Below the pieces are notes generated by a model. The model was not told the DNA's origin, ran no database searches, and saw nothing but the letters and a program-made list of their open reading frames with translations. The position numbers were made by a program, and so were the translations under genes. From Pilimelia terevasa (GTDB taxonomy: Bacteria; Actinomycetota; Actinomycetes; Mycobacteriales; Micromonosporaceae), in NCBI RefSeq assembly GCF_014647915.1, contig NZ_BMQC01000001.1:62001-126000 (forward strand): DNA of 64,000 nt. The letters are read 5' to 3'. This document shows, piece after piece, positions 1-8,211 of this stretch (positions within the stretch are counted from its first letter, which is position 1; each line of letters starts with the position of its first letter).

Positions 1-594
1 GGTGGGCTCCGGCGGGGCGGTGGCGGTCGGGGCCGGCGTCGCGCCGGGCGTGGTGACGGGGGCGGTCACGGGAGTGGTCGCCGGGGTGGGGGTGGACGGT
101 GTCGGGTGCCGTCCGGCACCGTCGTCCGCCGCCTCGCCGGCCTGGTTGGCGGGCGCGCCGTTGACCGCGACCGGGGCGGTGGTCGCGGCGGGGGTGCCGA
201 GCCACGCGCCCTGGCGGGCGGCCACGCGGTAGAACCACTGGCCCGGCGGCACGGCCGCATCGGTGCAGGTCGCGCTCGCGGCGCCGGGGGACGCGCAGCC
301 GGGGCCGGCGGCCTCCCAGTCCCCGTTGGACCGGCGGCGCTCGACCCGGTACCCGCCGGGGGCCGGGGTGACCGCCGTCCAGGTCACCCGGACCGCGCGG
401 CCGGGCTGCGCGGTCGCCGTCACGGTGGGCGGGGTCCCGAGCGTGCCCGCCGCGGCGGTGCCGGAGCCGCCGCCGGCCGGGGTCGTCCAGGCGCCGAACG
501 CGGTCCCGGTGGCGGCCGCGGTCGCGGTCGCCGCGGTCACGGCCGCCACCGCCGCGACCCGGGAGCGGGCGCGGCGGCGGGGCGCGGCGGTCAC
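1..594 (-). CDS. Secreted fibronectin type III-like protein (partial, 3' end off the left edge)
   Basis: Read on the minus strand this frame is open from a GTG at 594 to the window edge (198 codons visible). The chosen GTG sits five bases after a GAGG that overlaps the stop of the upstream gene; another GTG lies six bases earlier. The product starts with an Arg-rich stretch and a hydrophobic Ala/Val segment, followed by a GAWTTP motif like the AAWT motif of the gene at 1142. Residues about 58-135 look like one fibronectin III domain (VRVTW, GYRVERR, WFYRVAA) with two cysteines. A Thr/Pro-rich linker then runs to the edge. Probably an exported or surface-anchored protein co-transcribed with the two upstream genes. 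The true C-terminus and any anchor are not visible. Confidence 0.6.
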   Translation of the reverse strand, partial: MTAAPRRRARSRVAAVAAVTAATATAAATGTAFGAWTTPAGGGSGTAAAGTLGTPPTVTATAQPGRAVRVTWTAVTPAPGGYRVERRRSNGDWEAAGPGCASPGAASATCTDAAVPPGQWFYRVAARQGAWLGTPAATTAPVAVNGAPANQAGEAADDGAGRHPTPSTPTPATTPVTAPVTTPGATPAPTATAPPEPT

Positions 595-601
595 CCCCAC
601 C

Positions 602-1066
602 TCAGGCCGTCGTCGCCGTGGCCCGCAGCGGGACGTGGAACATCGCCCCCTGGCAGCCGTTGTCCGACCCGTTGGTCATCCGCACCTTGTTGGAGGTGGC
701 GAACTCCTTGGTCTGGCGCGGGGCGAGCAGCCAGCTCGTGTAGATCGGCGACACCAGGCTGACGCCGGTGCGGACGCAGCCGGGGTGCGCGGCGTCGACC
801 GTCACCGGCCCGTCGGCCAGGACCATCACGACCCGGACGGCGAACGGCTTGTGGTTGGTCAGGCGGATCCGCAGGCCCCCGGCGCCGCCGGGGCGCAGGG
901 GCGGTCCGGTGATGGTGACGGCGTCCACCGAGAAGCTGATGCTCTCCGCCTGCGAGATGGCCGTCGTCCGCCCGCTGGTGAACCACTGCGCCCAGGCCGC
1001 GGTGGCGGCGAGGGTGCCGAGCAGGACGCCGGAGGCGAGGGTGACGCGGGTGCGGCTCAGGGACAT
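602..1066 (-). CDS. Secreted protein, paralogue of the 1142-1636 gene
   Basis: 154 aa with an N-terminal hydrophobic segment (residues about 8-28) that acts as a signal peptide or anchor and ends near AWAQWF. GAGGA lies nine bases before the ATG. The body shares with the upstream gene a VTITG start, an LRPG motif, a DAAH..GC motif, and a C-terminal M(S/T)N.S.N.CQGA.F..PL signature, so the two are tandem paralogues. Two cysteines are conserved between the copies and could form a disulfide outside the cell. The overall shape (short signal, beta-rich body) is like SipW-dependent/TasA-type exported proteins, but I cannot assign a named family. Likely in one operon with its neighbours at 1142 and 594. 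Confidence 0.72.
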   Translation of the reverse strand: MSLSRTRVTLASGVLLGTLAATAAWAQWFTSGRTTAISQAESISFSVDAVTITGPPLRPGGAGGLRIRLTNHKPFAVRVVMVLADGPVTVDAAHPGCVRTGVSLVSPIYTSWLLAPRQTKEFATSNKVRMTNGSDNGCQGAMFHVPLRATATTA

Positions 1067-1141
1067 GCGCGGGTCCTCACGGTCCGAGGGGTGGGTGGGC
1101 CGACCGGCGGGGGACGTGCCGGCCGGCCCACGTCTGCCGGG

Positions 1142-1636
1142 TCAGCTACCGGTGGTCTCGGCGCTGACCTTCAGCGGGATCGTGAACGTCGCGCCCTGGC
1201 AGGAGTTGTGCGAGTCGTTGGACATCAGCACGGCGTTGGCGATCGCGACGGTGGCCGCCGCGCCGTCGTTGACCGTCTGCGGGGTGGCCAGCGTGGTGTC
1301 GGTGAAGGTGACGCCCGTGGCCGCCCCGGCGCAGCCGGCCGCGGCGTGGGCCGCGTCGGCGGTGATGGTGCCGTCGCGGACGACGCTCAGGATCCGCACC
1401 TGGCCGTTGCCGGCCGGGTTGGTGACGGCGACATCCACGTCGGCGTCGGTGCCCGGCCGCAGCGTCCCGGTGATCGTCACGTTGTTGACGGTGACGCCCG
1501 TGAGGGTGCCGGCGGCGCTGGTGGTACCGCTGCCGGTGCTGTCGGCGGTCCACGCGGCGAAGGCCACGCCGCCGAGCCCGACGGCGACGGCGGCGGCACC
1601 GGCGATGACGGCGGAGCGCTTGTTGATCTTCTTCAT
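1142..1636 (-). CDS. Secreted TasA/SipW-type-like protein, tandem paralogue
   Basis: 164 aa starting MKKINKR, followed by a hydrophobic run to about residue 27 and then AAWTADS, a typical exported-protein start. AGGGAG lies about 12 bases upstream of the ATG. After a Gly/Ser/Thr-rich stretch the body carries VTITG, TLRPG, DAAH and the terminal SHNSCQGATF motif shared with the gene at 602-1066. The start context and AAWT cleavage region recall SipW-dependent fibre or matrix proteins. No catalytic motif is visible, so a structural surface role is more likely than an enzyme; that is inference. It is the first gene of a three-gene same-strand group. Confidence 0.72.
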   Translation of the reverse strand: MKKINKRSAVIAGAAAVAVGLGGVAFAAWTADSTGSGTTSAAGTLTGVTVNNVTITGTLRPGTDADVDVAVTNPAGNGQVRILSVVRDGTITADAAHAAAGCAGAATGVTFTDTTLATPQTVNDGAAATVAIANAVLMSNDSHNSCQGATFTIPLKVSAETTGS

Positions 1637-1943
1637 GTTTATGGGACTCCCTGACTGCCATGGAAAACGGCACGGCCTGCGGGGGCCGGCCGGCACGATC
1701 GCTGTAGGGAACGGGCCCCGCGGCGGCGCCGTTGCGGGATCCGCCGGTGAACTCTGGCGTTCCCCCGTGCGCGGTCACCCGGGCGCCCCGCGGCGGCCGG
1801 GGTCGGCGGGCGGCGCCGGCCGCCGAGTGGACCTCGGTCACGGTCCGTTCGGCCACGCCGGGCGCAGATCAGCCCGGACGGGGGTCTTGACTTCCGCCGG
1901 CGCCGTCGGGACCCGCCGCGGAAACGTCGGACCGACCGGCCGG
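1637..1943. other. Intergenic region (307 bp)
   Basis: GC-rich spacer between the Lrp-family gene stop and the start of the secreted-protein group, both on the minus strand. It should hold the promoter of the secreted genes; a TACAGC at about 1704-1709 on the minus strand is a weak -10 candidate. I see no convincing terminator hairpin, RNA gene or coding frame. Confidence 0.5.
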
Positions 1944-2402
1944 TCAGAGCGGGGGCGTGCCGCGCTGGTACTCGAAGATCAGGCTGGTCTCGGCGTGGGC
2001 CACGTACGGCTCGGCCAGCAGCGCGTCGGTGACGAAGTCGCGCAGCGCGCCCGCGTCGGCGACGGTGACGTGGAGCAGGTAGTCGGTGGGGCCCGTGACG
2101 TGGTAAACGGCGATGACGCCCGGAAGTCGCGGGGCGCGCGTGCGGAACTGGGCCACCTGGTCCCGCGCGTGGTTGGCCAGCCGGACCGCGATGAGCGCCT
2201 GCAGCGGCCGGCCGAGGGCCGCGGGATCGATGTCGGCGTGGTACCCGCGGATGATCCCGCGCTCGCGCAGCCCGCGCACCCGGGCCAGGCAGGTGGACGG
2301 GGCGATGCCGACGGCCGCGGCCAGGGCCGCGTTGGAGGTCCGGGCGTCCTGCGACAGCAGGCGGACCAGGTGCCGGTCGACGGGGTCCAGGGTGTTCGGC
2401 AT
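1944..2402 (-). CDS. Lrp/AsnC family transcriptional regulator
   Basis: 152 aa with the two-domain Lrp layout: an N-terminal winged HTH (about residues 5-55, with TSNAALAAAVGIAPSTCLAR as the HTH core) and a C-terminal RAM ligand-binding domain (about 62-145, with GVIAVYHVTG and DYLLHV). The ATG at 2402 was chosen; an in-frame ATG at 2411 would add three residues. It is divergent from the PLP enzyme at 2514, the usual arrangement for an Lrp regulator and the amino-acid enzyme it controls. The 111-bp gap holds a 9-bp inverted repeat that is a candidate operator. The likely effector is an amino acid, perhaps a sulfur amino acid given the neighbour; this is inference. Confidence 0.88.
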   Translation of the reverse strand: MPNTLDPVDRHLVRLLSQDARTSNAALAAAVGIAPSTCLARVRGLRERGIIRGYHADIDPAALGRPLQALIAVRLANHARDQVAQFRTRAPRLPGVIAVYHVTGPTDYLLHVTVADAGALRDFVTDALLAEPYVAHAETSLIFEYQRGTPPL

Positions 2403-2453
2403 GGCCGGCATTCTGCCGCATCCGCGCCGGTCGATGTGCGGTGTATCGGGAGT

Positions 2454-2487
2454 GGTACCGCACGATCTGCGGAGCGGTTGCGGTACC
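2454..2487. promoter_or_regulatory. Inverted repeat between divergent lrp-like and PLP-enzyme genes
   Basis: GGTACCGCA at 2454-2462 is matched by its exact reverse complement TGCGGTACC at 2479-2487, 16 bp apart (25 bp centre to centre). It lies between the two divergent start codons, where an Lrp-type dimer or multimer would control both genes. Binding by the neighbouring regulator is inferred. Confidence 0.5.
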
Positions 2488-2513
2488 GCCGGCAGGAAAC
2501 CATCATCACCGCC

Positions 2514-3695
2514 ATGTGGGACCGCATCTTCTCCGACACCGCCGCCGTCCGCGGGGGCCGTGCCGACCTGGCGACCGTACCGGCGCACGTACCGCCCATC
2601 GACCTCTCGACGACGTACCCGCTGCCCGCGGTCGCGGCCGGCGGCGACAGCTACGAGAACCTCGCCACCGGCGGCGCGCTCGTCGGCGGCGACAGCCCGG
2701 TGTACCAGCGGCTGTGGAACCCCACGGTCGCCCGGTTCGAGGAGGCGCTGGCCGGGCTGGAGGACTGCCCGGAGGCGGTCGCGTTCGCCTCGGGCATGGC
2801 CGCGCTGACCGCGGTCCTGCTCGCCTGCGTCCAGGAGGGCCGGCCGCACGTGGTGGCCGTGCGCCCGTTGTACGGCGGCTCGGACCACCTGCTGGCCAGC
2901 GGCCTGCTCGGCACCCGGGTCACCTGGGCCGCGGCCGACGGCGTGGCCGCGGCGCTGCGCCCCGACACCGGCCTGGTGCTGGTGGAGACCCCGGCGAACC
3001 CCGACCTGCGGCTCTGCGACCTGGACCGGGTCCGGGCGCAGGCGGGTGGGGTCCCGCTGCTGGTCGACAACACGTTCGCCACGCCGGTCCTGCAACGGCC
3101 GGCCCGGCACGGCGCCGACCTGGTCCTGCACTCGGCGACGAAGTTCATCGGCGGGCACGGCGACGCGCTCGGCGGAGTGGTGGCGTGCGACGCGCAGTGG
3201 GCGGGGGCGCTGCGCCGGGTCCGGGCGGTCACCGGCGCGCTGGTCCACCCGCTGGCCGCGTACCTGCTGCACCGCGGCCTCCAGACGCTGCACGTGCGGG
3301 TCCGCGCCGCGCAGGAGACGGCGCAGGAGGTGGCGTCCTGGCTGACCACCCACCCCCGGGTCTCGGCCGTGCACTACCCCGGTCTGTCCACCGGCGACCC
3401 CGACGGGCTCGTCGGGCGCCAGATGTCGGGCCCCGGCGCGGTCCTGGCGTTCGAGGTGGCCGGCGGCCTGGCCGAGGCGGCGGCGGTGGCCGGCCGGTGC
3501 AAGGTGATCACGCACGCGGTGTCGCTGGGCGGTGTGGACACGTTGATCCAGCACCCGGCGTCGCTGACCCACCGGCCGGTCTCCGGCGACGCCGCGCCGG
3601 CCCCGGGGCTGCTGCGCCTGTCGGTCGGCCTGGAGGACCCGGCGGACATCTGGTCCGACCTCGCGCGGGCCCTGGACAGCCCCCGGCGCGCCTGA
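2514..3695 (+). CDS. PLP-dependent trans-sulfuration family enzyme (cystathionine/methionine gamma-lyase-like)
   Basis: 393 aa, the usual length for the Cys/Met-metabolism fold-type I PLP family. Visible landmarks: the substrate/PLP loop SPVYQRLWNP (61-70), FASGMAAL (91-98) contacting the phosphate, D185 in LLVDNTFATP for the pyridine nitrogen, and the Schiff-base lysine K210 in HSATKFIGGHGD. The C-terminal domain carries AVSLGGVDTLIQHPAS, typical of gamma-lyases and gamma-synthases. Members break or make C-S bonds of cystathionine, homocysteine or methionine; lyase and synthase cannot be told apart from sequence alone. It is divergent from an Lrp/AsnC gene that probably regulates it. No good Shine-Dalgarno is seen before the ATG, so another start is possible. 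Confidence 0.88.
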   Translation: MWDRIFSDTAAVRGGRADLATVPAHVPPIDLSTTYPLPAVAAGGDSYENLATGGALVGGDSPVYQRLWNPTVARFEEALAGLEDCPEAVAFASGMAALTAVLLACVQEGRPHVVAVRPLYGGSDHLLASGLLGTRVTWAAADGVAAALRPDTGLVLVETPANPDLRLCDLDRVRAQAGGVPLLVDNTFATPVLQRPARHGADLVLHSATKFIGGHGDALGGVVACDAQWAGALRRVRAVTGALVHPLAAYLLHRGLQTLHVRVRAAQETAQEVASWLTTHPRVSAVHYPGLSTGDPDGLVGRQMSGPGAVLAFEVAGGLAEAAAVAGRCKVITHAVSLGGVDTLIQHPASLTHRPVSGDAAPAPGLLRLSVGLEDPADIWSDLARALDSPRRA

Positions 3696-3744
3696 TTTCA
3701 CCTGGTGGGAGCAGTTGTCGCCCCGTCCTGTGATCAGATAGTTC

Positions 3745-3773
3745 TTTCGACATGTGTCGATGCGACGTAGGGT
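3745..3773 (+). promoter_or_regulatory. Candidate promoter/operator of the M28 peptidase gene
   Basis: A TAGGGT -10-like box at 3768-3773 has TTTCGA 17 bp upstream (3745-3750). The spacer holds an inverted repeat TCGACA-TG-TGTCGA (3747-3760), a possible regulator site. The region is clearly more AT-rich than the flanking genes. A second pair, TTGTCG (3715) and GATAGT (3737), is also possible. Confidence 0.4.
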
Positions 3774-3822
3774 GCGGAGAACGCAAGATCACATGACCGC
3801 ACCCCACCCCGAGGAGTCCCTC

Positions 3823-4737
3823 ATGCGGGTACCCACCAGCCTCCTGGCCGGCGCCACCGCCGTCGCCGTGGTGGTCGGCGTCGCCGGCACCACCCCGGCG
3901 CAGGCCCGGACCGTCCCCGCCGCGGCCGACCTGGTCGCGGCGGACCCGCCGGAGATCCCCGGCTCCGCCGCGCTGGTCCACCTGACCGAACTGAACAAGG
4001 TCGCCGAGCAGAACGGCGGCACCCGCGCGCACGGCCGCCCCGGCTACAAGGCCTCGGTCGACTACGTGGAGCGGACGTTGAAGGCGGCCGGCTTCACCGT
4101 CAACGTCCAGAGCTTCACCCAGGGCGGCGCGACCGGCTACAACGTCGTCGCCGAGTGGCCGCAGGGCGACCCGGACAACGTCGTGATGATCGGCGCCCAC
4201 CTCGACTCCGTGCCCGCCGGCCCCGGCATCAACGACGACGGCTCCGGCAGCGCGGCGGTCCTGGAGAACGCGCTCACCGTCGCCCGGGCGCAGCTCAAGC
4301 CGACCAGTCGGATGCGGTTCGGCTGGTGGGGCGCCGAGGAGGTCGGCCTGGTCGGCTCCTCGCACTACGTCAAGAGCCTGTCGGCCGACGAGAAGAAGAA
4401 GATCAAGACGTACCTGAACTTCGACATGGTGGGCCAGAAGAACATCAAGAGCTGGGGCATCTACAGCGACTCGCCCGACATCACCCCGATCTGGAAGCAG
4501 TACTTCGACGCGAAGAAGCTCCAGACCCGGTCGATCAACTGGGCGGGCAGCACCGACCACTCGCCGTTCAAGAACGCCGGGATCAAGGTCAGCGGCATCG
4601 GCGACGACGCCGACCCCTGCTACCACGCCCGCTGCGACAACATGACCAACGTCGGCGAGACCTCCATGGGCCACGCCAGCAGCGCCATCGCCCTGGTGTT
4701 CTGGAAGCTGGCCGGCGCCCAGCGCCAGGTCGGCTGA
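3823..4737 (+). CDS. Secreted M28 family zinc aminopeptidase
   Basis: 304 aa with a signal peptide (residues 1-28, ending AQA) after a GAGGAG ribosome site seven bases before the ATG. The M28 two-zinc site is complete: H126 in GAHLDS, D138 in INDDGSG, the catalytic/ligand pair E172-E173 in GAEEVGL, D201 in NFDMVG and H268 in CYHARCDN. The paired cysteines around the last histidine resemble the disulfide of Streptomyces griseus aminopeptidase. It should remove N-terminal, probably hydrophobic, residues from peptides outside the cell. No PA domain or C-terminal extension is present. It converges on the large S8 protease across a strong hairpin. A second M28 paralogue lies at 46420-47439. Confidence 0.92.
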   Translation: MRVPTSLLAGATAVAVVVGVAGTTPAQARTVPAAADLVAADPPEIPGSAALVHLTELNKVAEQNGGTRAHGRPGYKASVDYVERTLKAAGFTVNVQSFTQGGATGYNVVAEWPQGDPDNVVMIGAHLDSVPAGPGINDDGSGSAAVLENALTVARAQLKPTSRMRFGWWGAEEVGLVGSSHYVKSLSADEKKKIKTYLNFDMVGQKNIKSWGIYSDSPDITPIWKQYFDAKKLQTRSINWAGSTDHSPFKNAGIKVSGIGDDADPCYHARCDNMTNVGETSMGHASSAIALVFWKLAGAQRQVG

Positions 4738-4750
4738 CCCCGCCCGCACG

Positions 4751-4794
4751 ACGGACGAGCCCGCCCCGGCGTACCCCGGGGCGGGCTCGTCCGT
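4751..4794. terminator. Bidirectional terminator
   Basis: Perfect 19-bp stem (4751-4769 with 4776-4794) around a 6-base loop, directly between the convergent M28 and S8 genes. It lacks a long T tract, as is usual for actinobacterial terminators. Confidence 0.85.
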
Positions 4795-4806
4795 GCCGGC
4801 GGACCC

Positions 4807-7800
4807 TCAGGTCACGGCGTCGACCACGACCGTGCCGCGCCCGACCACCGTGCCGAACTCGGTGACCAGGTCCAGCTCCCCGGTCAGCTTGCGGCCGGCG
4901 CCCGGGGCCGCGCCGGCCCGCAGCACGCCGGTCAGCTCCGCCGACTCGCCGCCCGGCAGGTGCCGGGGCCGCGCGGCGGGCGCCAGCGTCCCCAGCACCG
5001 GGGCGTAGAACGCGTCCAGGTAGTCGTACGCCGTCGTCCCCGCCGGCACCGCGTACCCCTGCACGATCACCGTGTACCGACCCGCCGCCGGGTCGGCCAG
5101 CGTCACCGACTCCTCCGAGTCCCCGTCGGCGGACACCCCCACCAGCGCCCCGTCGCGCAGCAGCCCGAGGTCCAGGTCGGCGCCCAGGTCGGCCGGGTTG
5201 CCGATCGTGACGGTCAGCCGGCGCGCCCCCGCGGGCACGTCCAGCGCGTACGTCTGCTCCGCACCGTCGGCGATGCTCGGCCGGCGGCGCAGCAGGCTGC
5301 CCAGCGGCCCGCCGCGCCCGGTGACCGTGGTCTCGGCGAACCGGTTCGTCAGCGACCAGTGCACCGGCACCTCGCCCCCGGCGGCCACCGACGGCACCGT
5401 CAGCACCGCGGGGTCCACGTCGACGCCCAGGGCCGCGGCGGTGAGCGTGAACGGGTTGGCCAGCACCGGCGTCGTCCGGCGCGACTCCACCGTCACCTCC
5501 CACAGCCCCGGCATCGGGGCCGCGTAGGAGCGGCGGACCGGGTTGCACTCGGCGGCGTCGGAGAAGTTGGTGTAGCACTGGAGACTCGACGAGCTGTCGA
5601 TCGGCACCCCGTACGGGTTGGTGGCGATGAACCGGGTCTGCGAGCCGGTCGCGATGCCCGACAGGTGCAGCTCCAGCGCCTCGGCCCCGGCCGGCACCTC
5701 GACCACGTAGCTGCGGGCCACGCTGCGCCCGGTGACCGCTTGCACCGTGCGCCGGTACGCCGGGGCCGTCAGCCGGGCCTGCGGGGCGGCGACCACCGCC
5801 GACACCTCGGCGTCCAGCAGCGCGGTCCGCGGGTCGTCGACGCGCAGGATGGCGCTGTGCACGCCCGCCCGCGGCCGGGCCGTCACCGTGACCGCCGTCG
5901 GCCGGCCGCGGGCCAGCAGGACGTCGTCGGGGCCGCTGAAGGTCCCGTCGTTGCCGGCCCAGGTCAGCCGGTGCCGGACCGCGCCGGCCCGGCCGGTGGT
6001 CCGGGTCAGCGTGATCCGGTACTGCTTCTCCTGGCCCGCCCGGTGCCCGCCGGCGGCCGGGGCGCACCGGTTGTACAGCCCGGCGCCGCGGTGCGGCACG
6101 GCGAGGTTCTCCGACAGCGGCGTGCAGACCGGCGCGTCCACGGTGTACTGCCGCGCCTGCGGGGCCGAGCGCAGTTGCCGCCAGGCGGCCGGGACGTCGA
6201 CGAGCCCGTGGCCCTGCACGTACGTCGGCTGGTCGGGCAGCGGGCGGGCGGTGCCGGCCAGCGCCCGGCGCAGCGCGGCCGGCGTCACCGCGACCCCGCG
6301 GGCCCGCGCCGCCGACAGCAGCGCCGCGGCGGCGCCGGTGGTCTGCGGCGCGGCCATCGACGTGCCGTTGAACATCGCGTACCCGACCGGCAGCGCGTAC
6401 CCGGCCTCCGGCACCGGCGCGCCGTCCTGCCACAGCGGCGTGGCCGACACGGCGGCGCCCGGCGCGACGATCTCCGGCTTGAGGCCGCCGTCCTCGCGCG
6501 GGCCGCGGGAGGAGAACGGGAACATCCCGTACTCCGCCCGGACCACCGCGCCGTAGTTGTGCAGCCAGGTGGCCCGGCTGACGCTCGCGCCGACGGACAC
6601 GGCCAGGTCCGCCACCGACGGGTCGCCGACGGTGTTCAGGCCCGGGCCCGAGTTGCCGGCCGAGATGAACAACTGGACGCCGTAGTCGGTGATGACCCGG
6701 TTGTACAGCAGCGCGCGGGCGTTGCGCCCGTCGTTGAGCGCCGGCAGCCCGCCGATGGAGATGTTCACGACGTCCACGCCGCGGCGGGTCACCAGCTCGA
6801 CCAGGCCGTCGGTCAGCGCGGCCGCGGTACAGCCGCCGGAGAACGTGCACGCCCGCGCGGACACGATCTTCGCGCCCGGGGCGGCGCCGTCGAAGGCGGC
6901 GTTGCCCATCAGGTCGTTGCCGGCGGCGATGCCGGCGACGTGGGTGCCGTGGGAGCCGTCCACGATGCCGATGTTGACGAAGTCGGCCACCTCGTCCCGG
7001 CCGGCGGGGGACAGGTCGACGTCCTCGCGGTACTCGACCACGAACGGCATCCGGTCGGCCACGGGCGTCGCCGGGCGGTCGGTGCCGAAGTACTCGACCT
7101 GGTACCGCTCCCTGTACGGCCGCAGCGCGGGGCCGTCGGCGAAGTCCCGGTCCAGGTCGTTGTCGACCCGGATGTCGTGGGACGCCGGGTCGTACAGCAC
7201 GCCGAAGATGTCGTCGGTGTCGCCGTCGCGGTTGGCGTCGCCGCAGTTCTCGCAGTCCGGGCCGTCGGTCTGGGCCTCCACGAAGGTGCCGAAGCGGTAG
7301 CTGCCCGCCGGGCCGGTCCAGGTCCGCCCGGCCGCGGTGAAGCGGGGGCCGGTGACGGTGGTGAGCATCGGCAGCCAGGTGCCGTCGCCCTCGACGAGCG
7401 GCGCCGTCGCCGTGAACCAGTCGACGATCTTGCGCTCGCCGGTGGTCGTCCGGGCCAGGGCCGGGTGGTCGACGGCCACGCCCGAGTCGAGGATGCCGAT
7501 GGTGACGCCGCGCCCGTCGAACCGCGGGTCGGTGCGGCGCAGCGCCGTCACGCCGGTCTCGCCGACGGGCAGGAACGGGTTGTCGGCACCGGTGTCGGCG
7601 CCGGGCGCCGACGGCGCCGGCCGGTTGGACCGGCGGGGGCCCGCGGCGGCGGGCCGGGCCGGCTCGGGGCTGCCCAGGCGTTCGTTGAGGTCGACGGCGG
7701 CCACGCCGGGCAGCGCCGCCGCCCGCAGCGCGGCGTCGGTCGGCACGCGGACGTGCAGGTACCCCAGGGCGTCGCTGCGGGCCGCGACCCGCCCGCCGAG

Positions 7801-8088
7801 CCGCCGCAGGCGGTGGGCCACCCGCGCGGTGCGGCCCTTGTCGGTCACGACCATGAGGTCGACGTGCGTGGTCTTGGTGGCCTCCGCCTCGGCGAGCAGG
7901 CGCATGTCCTGCACGTCGAGGGTGTCGACCGGCGCCTGTTTGGGCGGCGCCGCCGCGGCCGGGGCGCCCGGGTGGGTGGCCGCGGGCGCCGCGGCGGCCG
8001 GCGCGCCGACGGCGGCGAGGCTGCCGGCGACGAGGCCGGCGGCGATGAGTCCGGCGCCCCAGGGGGCCGGACGGGTGGGTGGACTCAC
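4807..8088 (-). CDS. Large secreted subtilisin-like S8 serine protease
   Basis: 1093 aa from a GTG with GGAGG eight bases upstream. Order: signal peptide (about 1-35), propeptide or inhibitor-like region (about 55-135, HVRVPTDAALRAAALPGV), then the S8 catalytic domain with D201 in GILDSGV, H380 in HGTHVAGI, oxyanion N479 in SAGNSGPG and S577 in NGTSMAAP. About 500 residues follow, beta-rich and non-catalytic, with PPC-like stretches. The spacing between catalytic Asp and His is about 180 residues (about 30 in subtilisin). That insert contains a calcium-loop-like DANRDGDTDD and two cysteines. It probably degrades extracellular protein. It lies next to an M28 peptidase and a CE4 deacetylase, a small secreted-hydrolase group. 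Confidence 0.93.
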   Translation of the reverse strand: MSPPTRPAPWGAGLIAAGLVAGSLAAVGAPAAAAPAATHPGAPAAAAPPKQAPVDTLDVQDMRLLAEAEATKTTHVDLMVVTDKGRTARVAHRLRRLGGRVAARSDALGYLHVRVPTDAALRAAALPGVAAVDLNERLGSPEPARPAAAGPRRSNRPAPSAPGADTGADNPFLPVGETGVTALRRTDPRFDGRGVTIGILDSGVAVDHPALARTTTGERKIVDWFTATAPLVEGDGTWLPMLTTVTGPRFTAAGRTWTGPAGSYRFGTFVEAQTDGPDCENCGDANRDGDTDDIFGVLYDPASHDIRVDNDLDRDFADGPALRPYRERYQVEYFGTDRPATPVADRMPFVVEYREDVDLSPAGRDEVADFVNIGIVDGSHGTHVAGIAAGNDLMGNAAFDGAAPGAKIVSARACTFSGGCTAAALTDGLVELVTRRGVDVVNISIGGLPALNDGRNARALLYNRVITDYGVQLFISAGNSGPGLNTVGDPSVADLAVSVGASVSRATWLHNYGAVVRAEYGMFPFSSRGPREDGGLKPEIVAPGAAVSATPLWQDGAPVPEAGYALPVGYAMFNGTSMAAPQTTGAAAALLSAARARGVAVTPAALRRALAGTARPLPDQPTYVQGHGLVDVPAAWRQLRSAPQARQYTVDAPVCTPLSENLAVPHRGAGLYNRCAPAAGGHRAGQEKQYRITLTRTTGRAGAVRHRLTWAGNDGTFSGPDDVLLARGRPTAVTVTARPRAGVHSAILRVDDPRTALLDAEVSAVVAAPQARLTAPAYRRTVQAVTGRSVARSYVVEVPAGAEALELHLSGIATGSQTRFIATNPYGVPIDSSSSLQCYTNFSDAAECNPVRRSYAAPMPGLWEVTVESRRTTPVLANPFTLTAAALGVDVDPAVLTVPSVAAGGEVPVHWSLTNRFAETTVTGRGGPLGSLLRRRPSIADGAEQTYALDVPAGARRLTVTIGNPADLGADLDLGLLRDGALVGVSADGDSEESVTLADPAAGRYTVIVQGYAVPAGTTAYDYLDAFYAPVLGTLAPAARPRHLPGGESAELTGVLRAGAAPGAGRKLTGELDLVTEFGTVVGRGTVVVDAVT

Positions 8089-8211
8089 GGACTGCCTCCG
8101 TACGCGAATCGGGCGACCGCCGAGGGTGGCGCGACGCTCGCCCTGTCGTCGTCACCTTATGTCAGTACATCACTGGATAAGTGGCGTCCGCCCGGCCCTC
8201 CGCTGGTCGTG

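Noticed and set aside
387-391. Treating the five-histidine run of the GT4 at 53569 as an engineered tag (residue numbers given)
   Set aside because: It is inside the natural C-terminal helix region and followed by conserved-looking sequence; chance or metal affinity is more likely than cloning.
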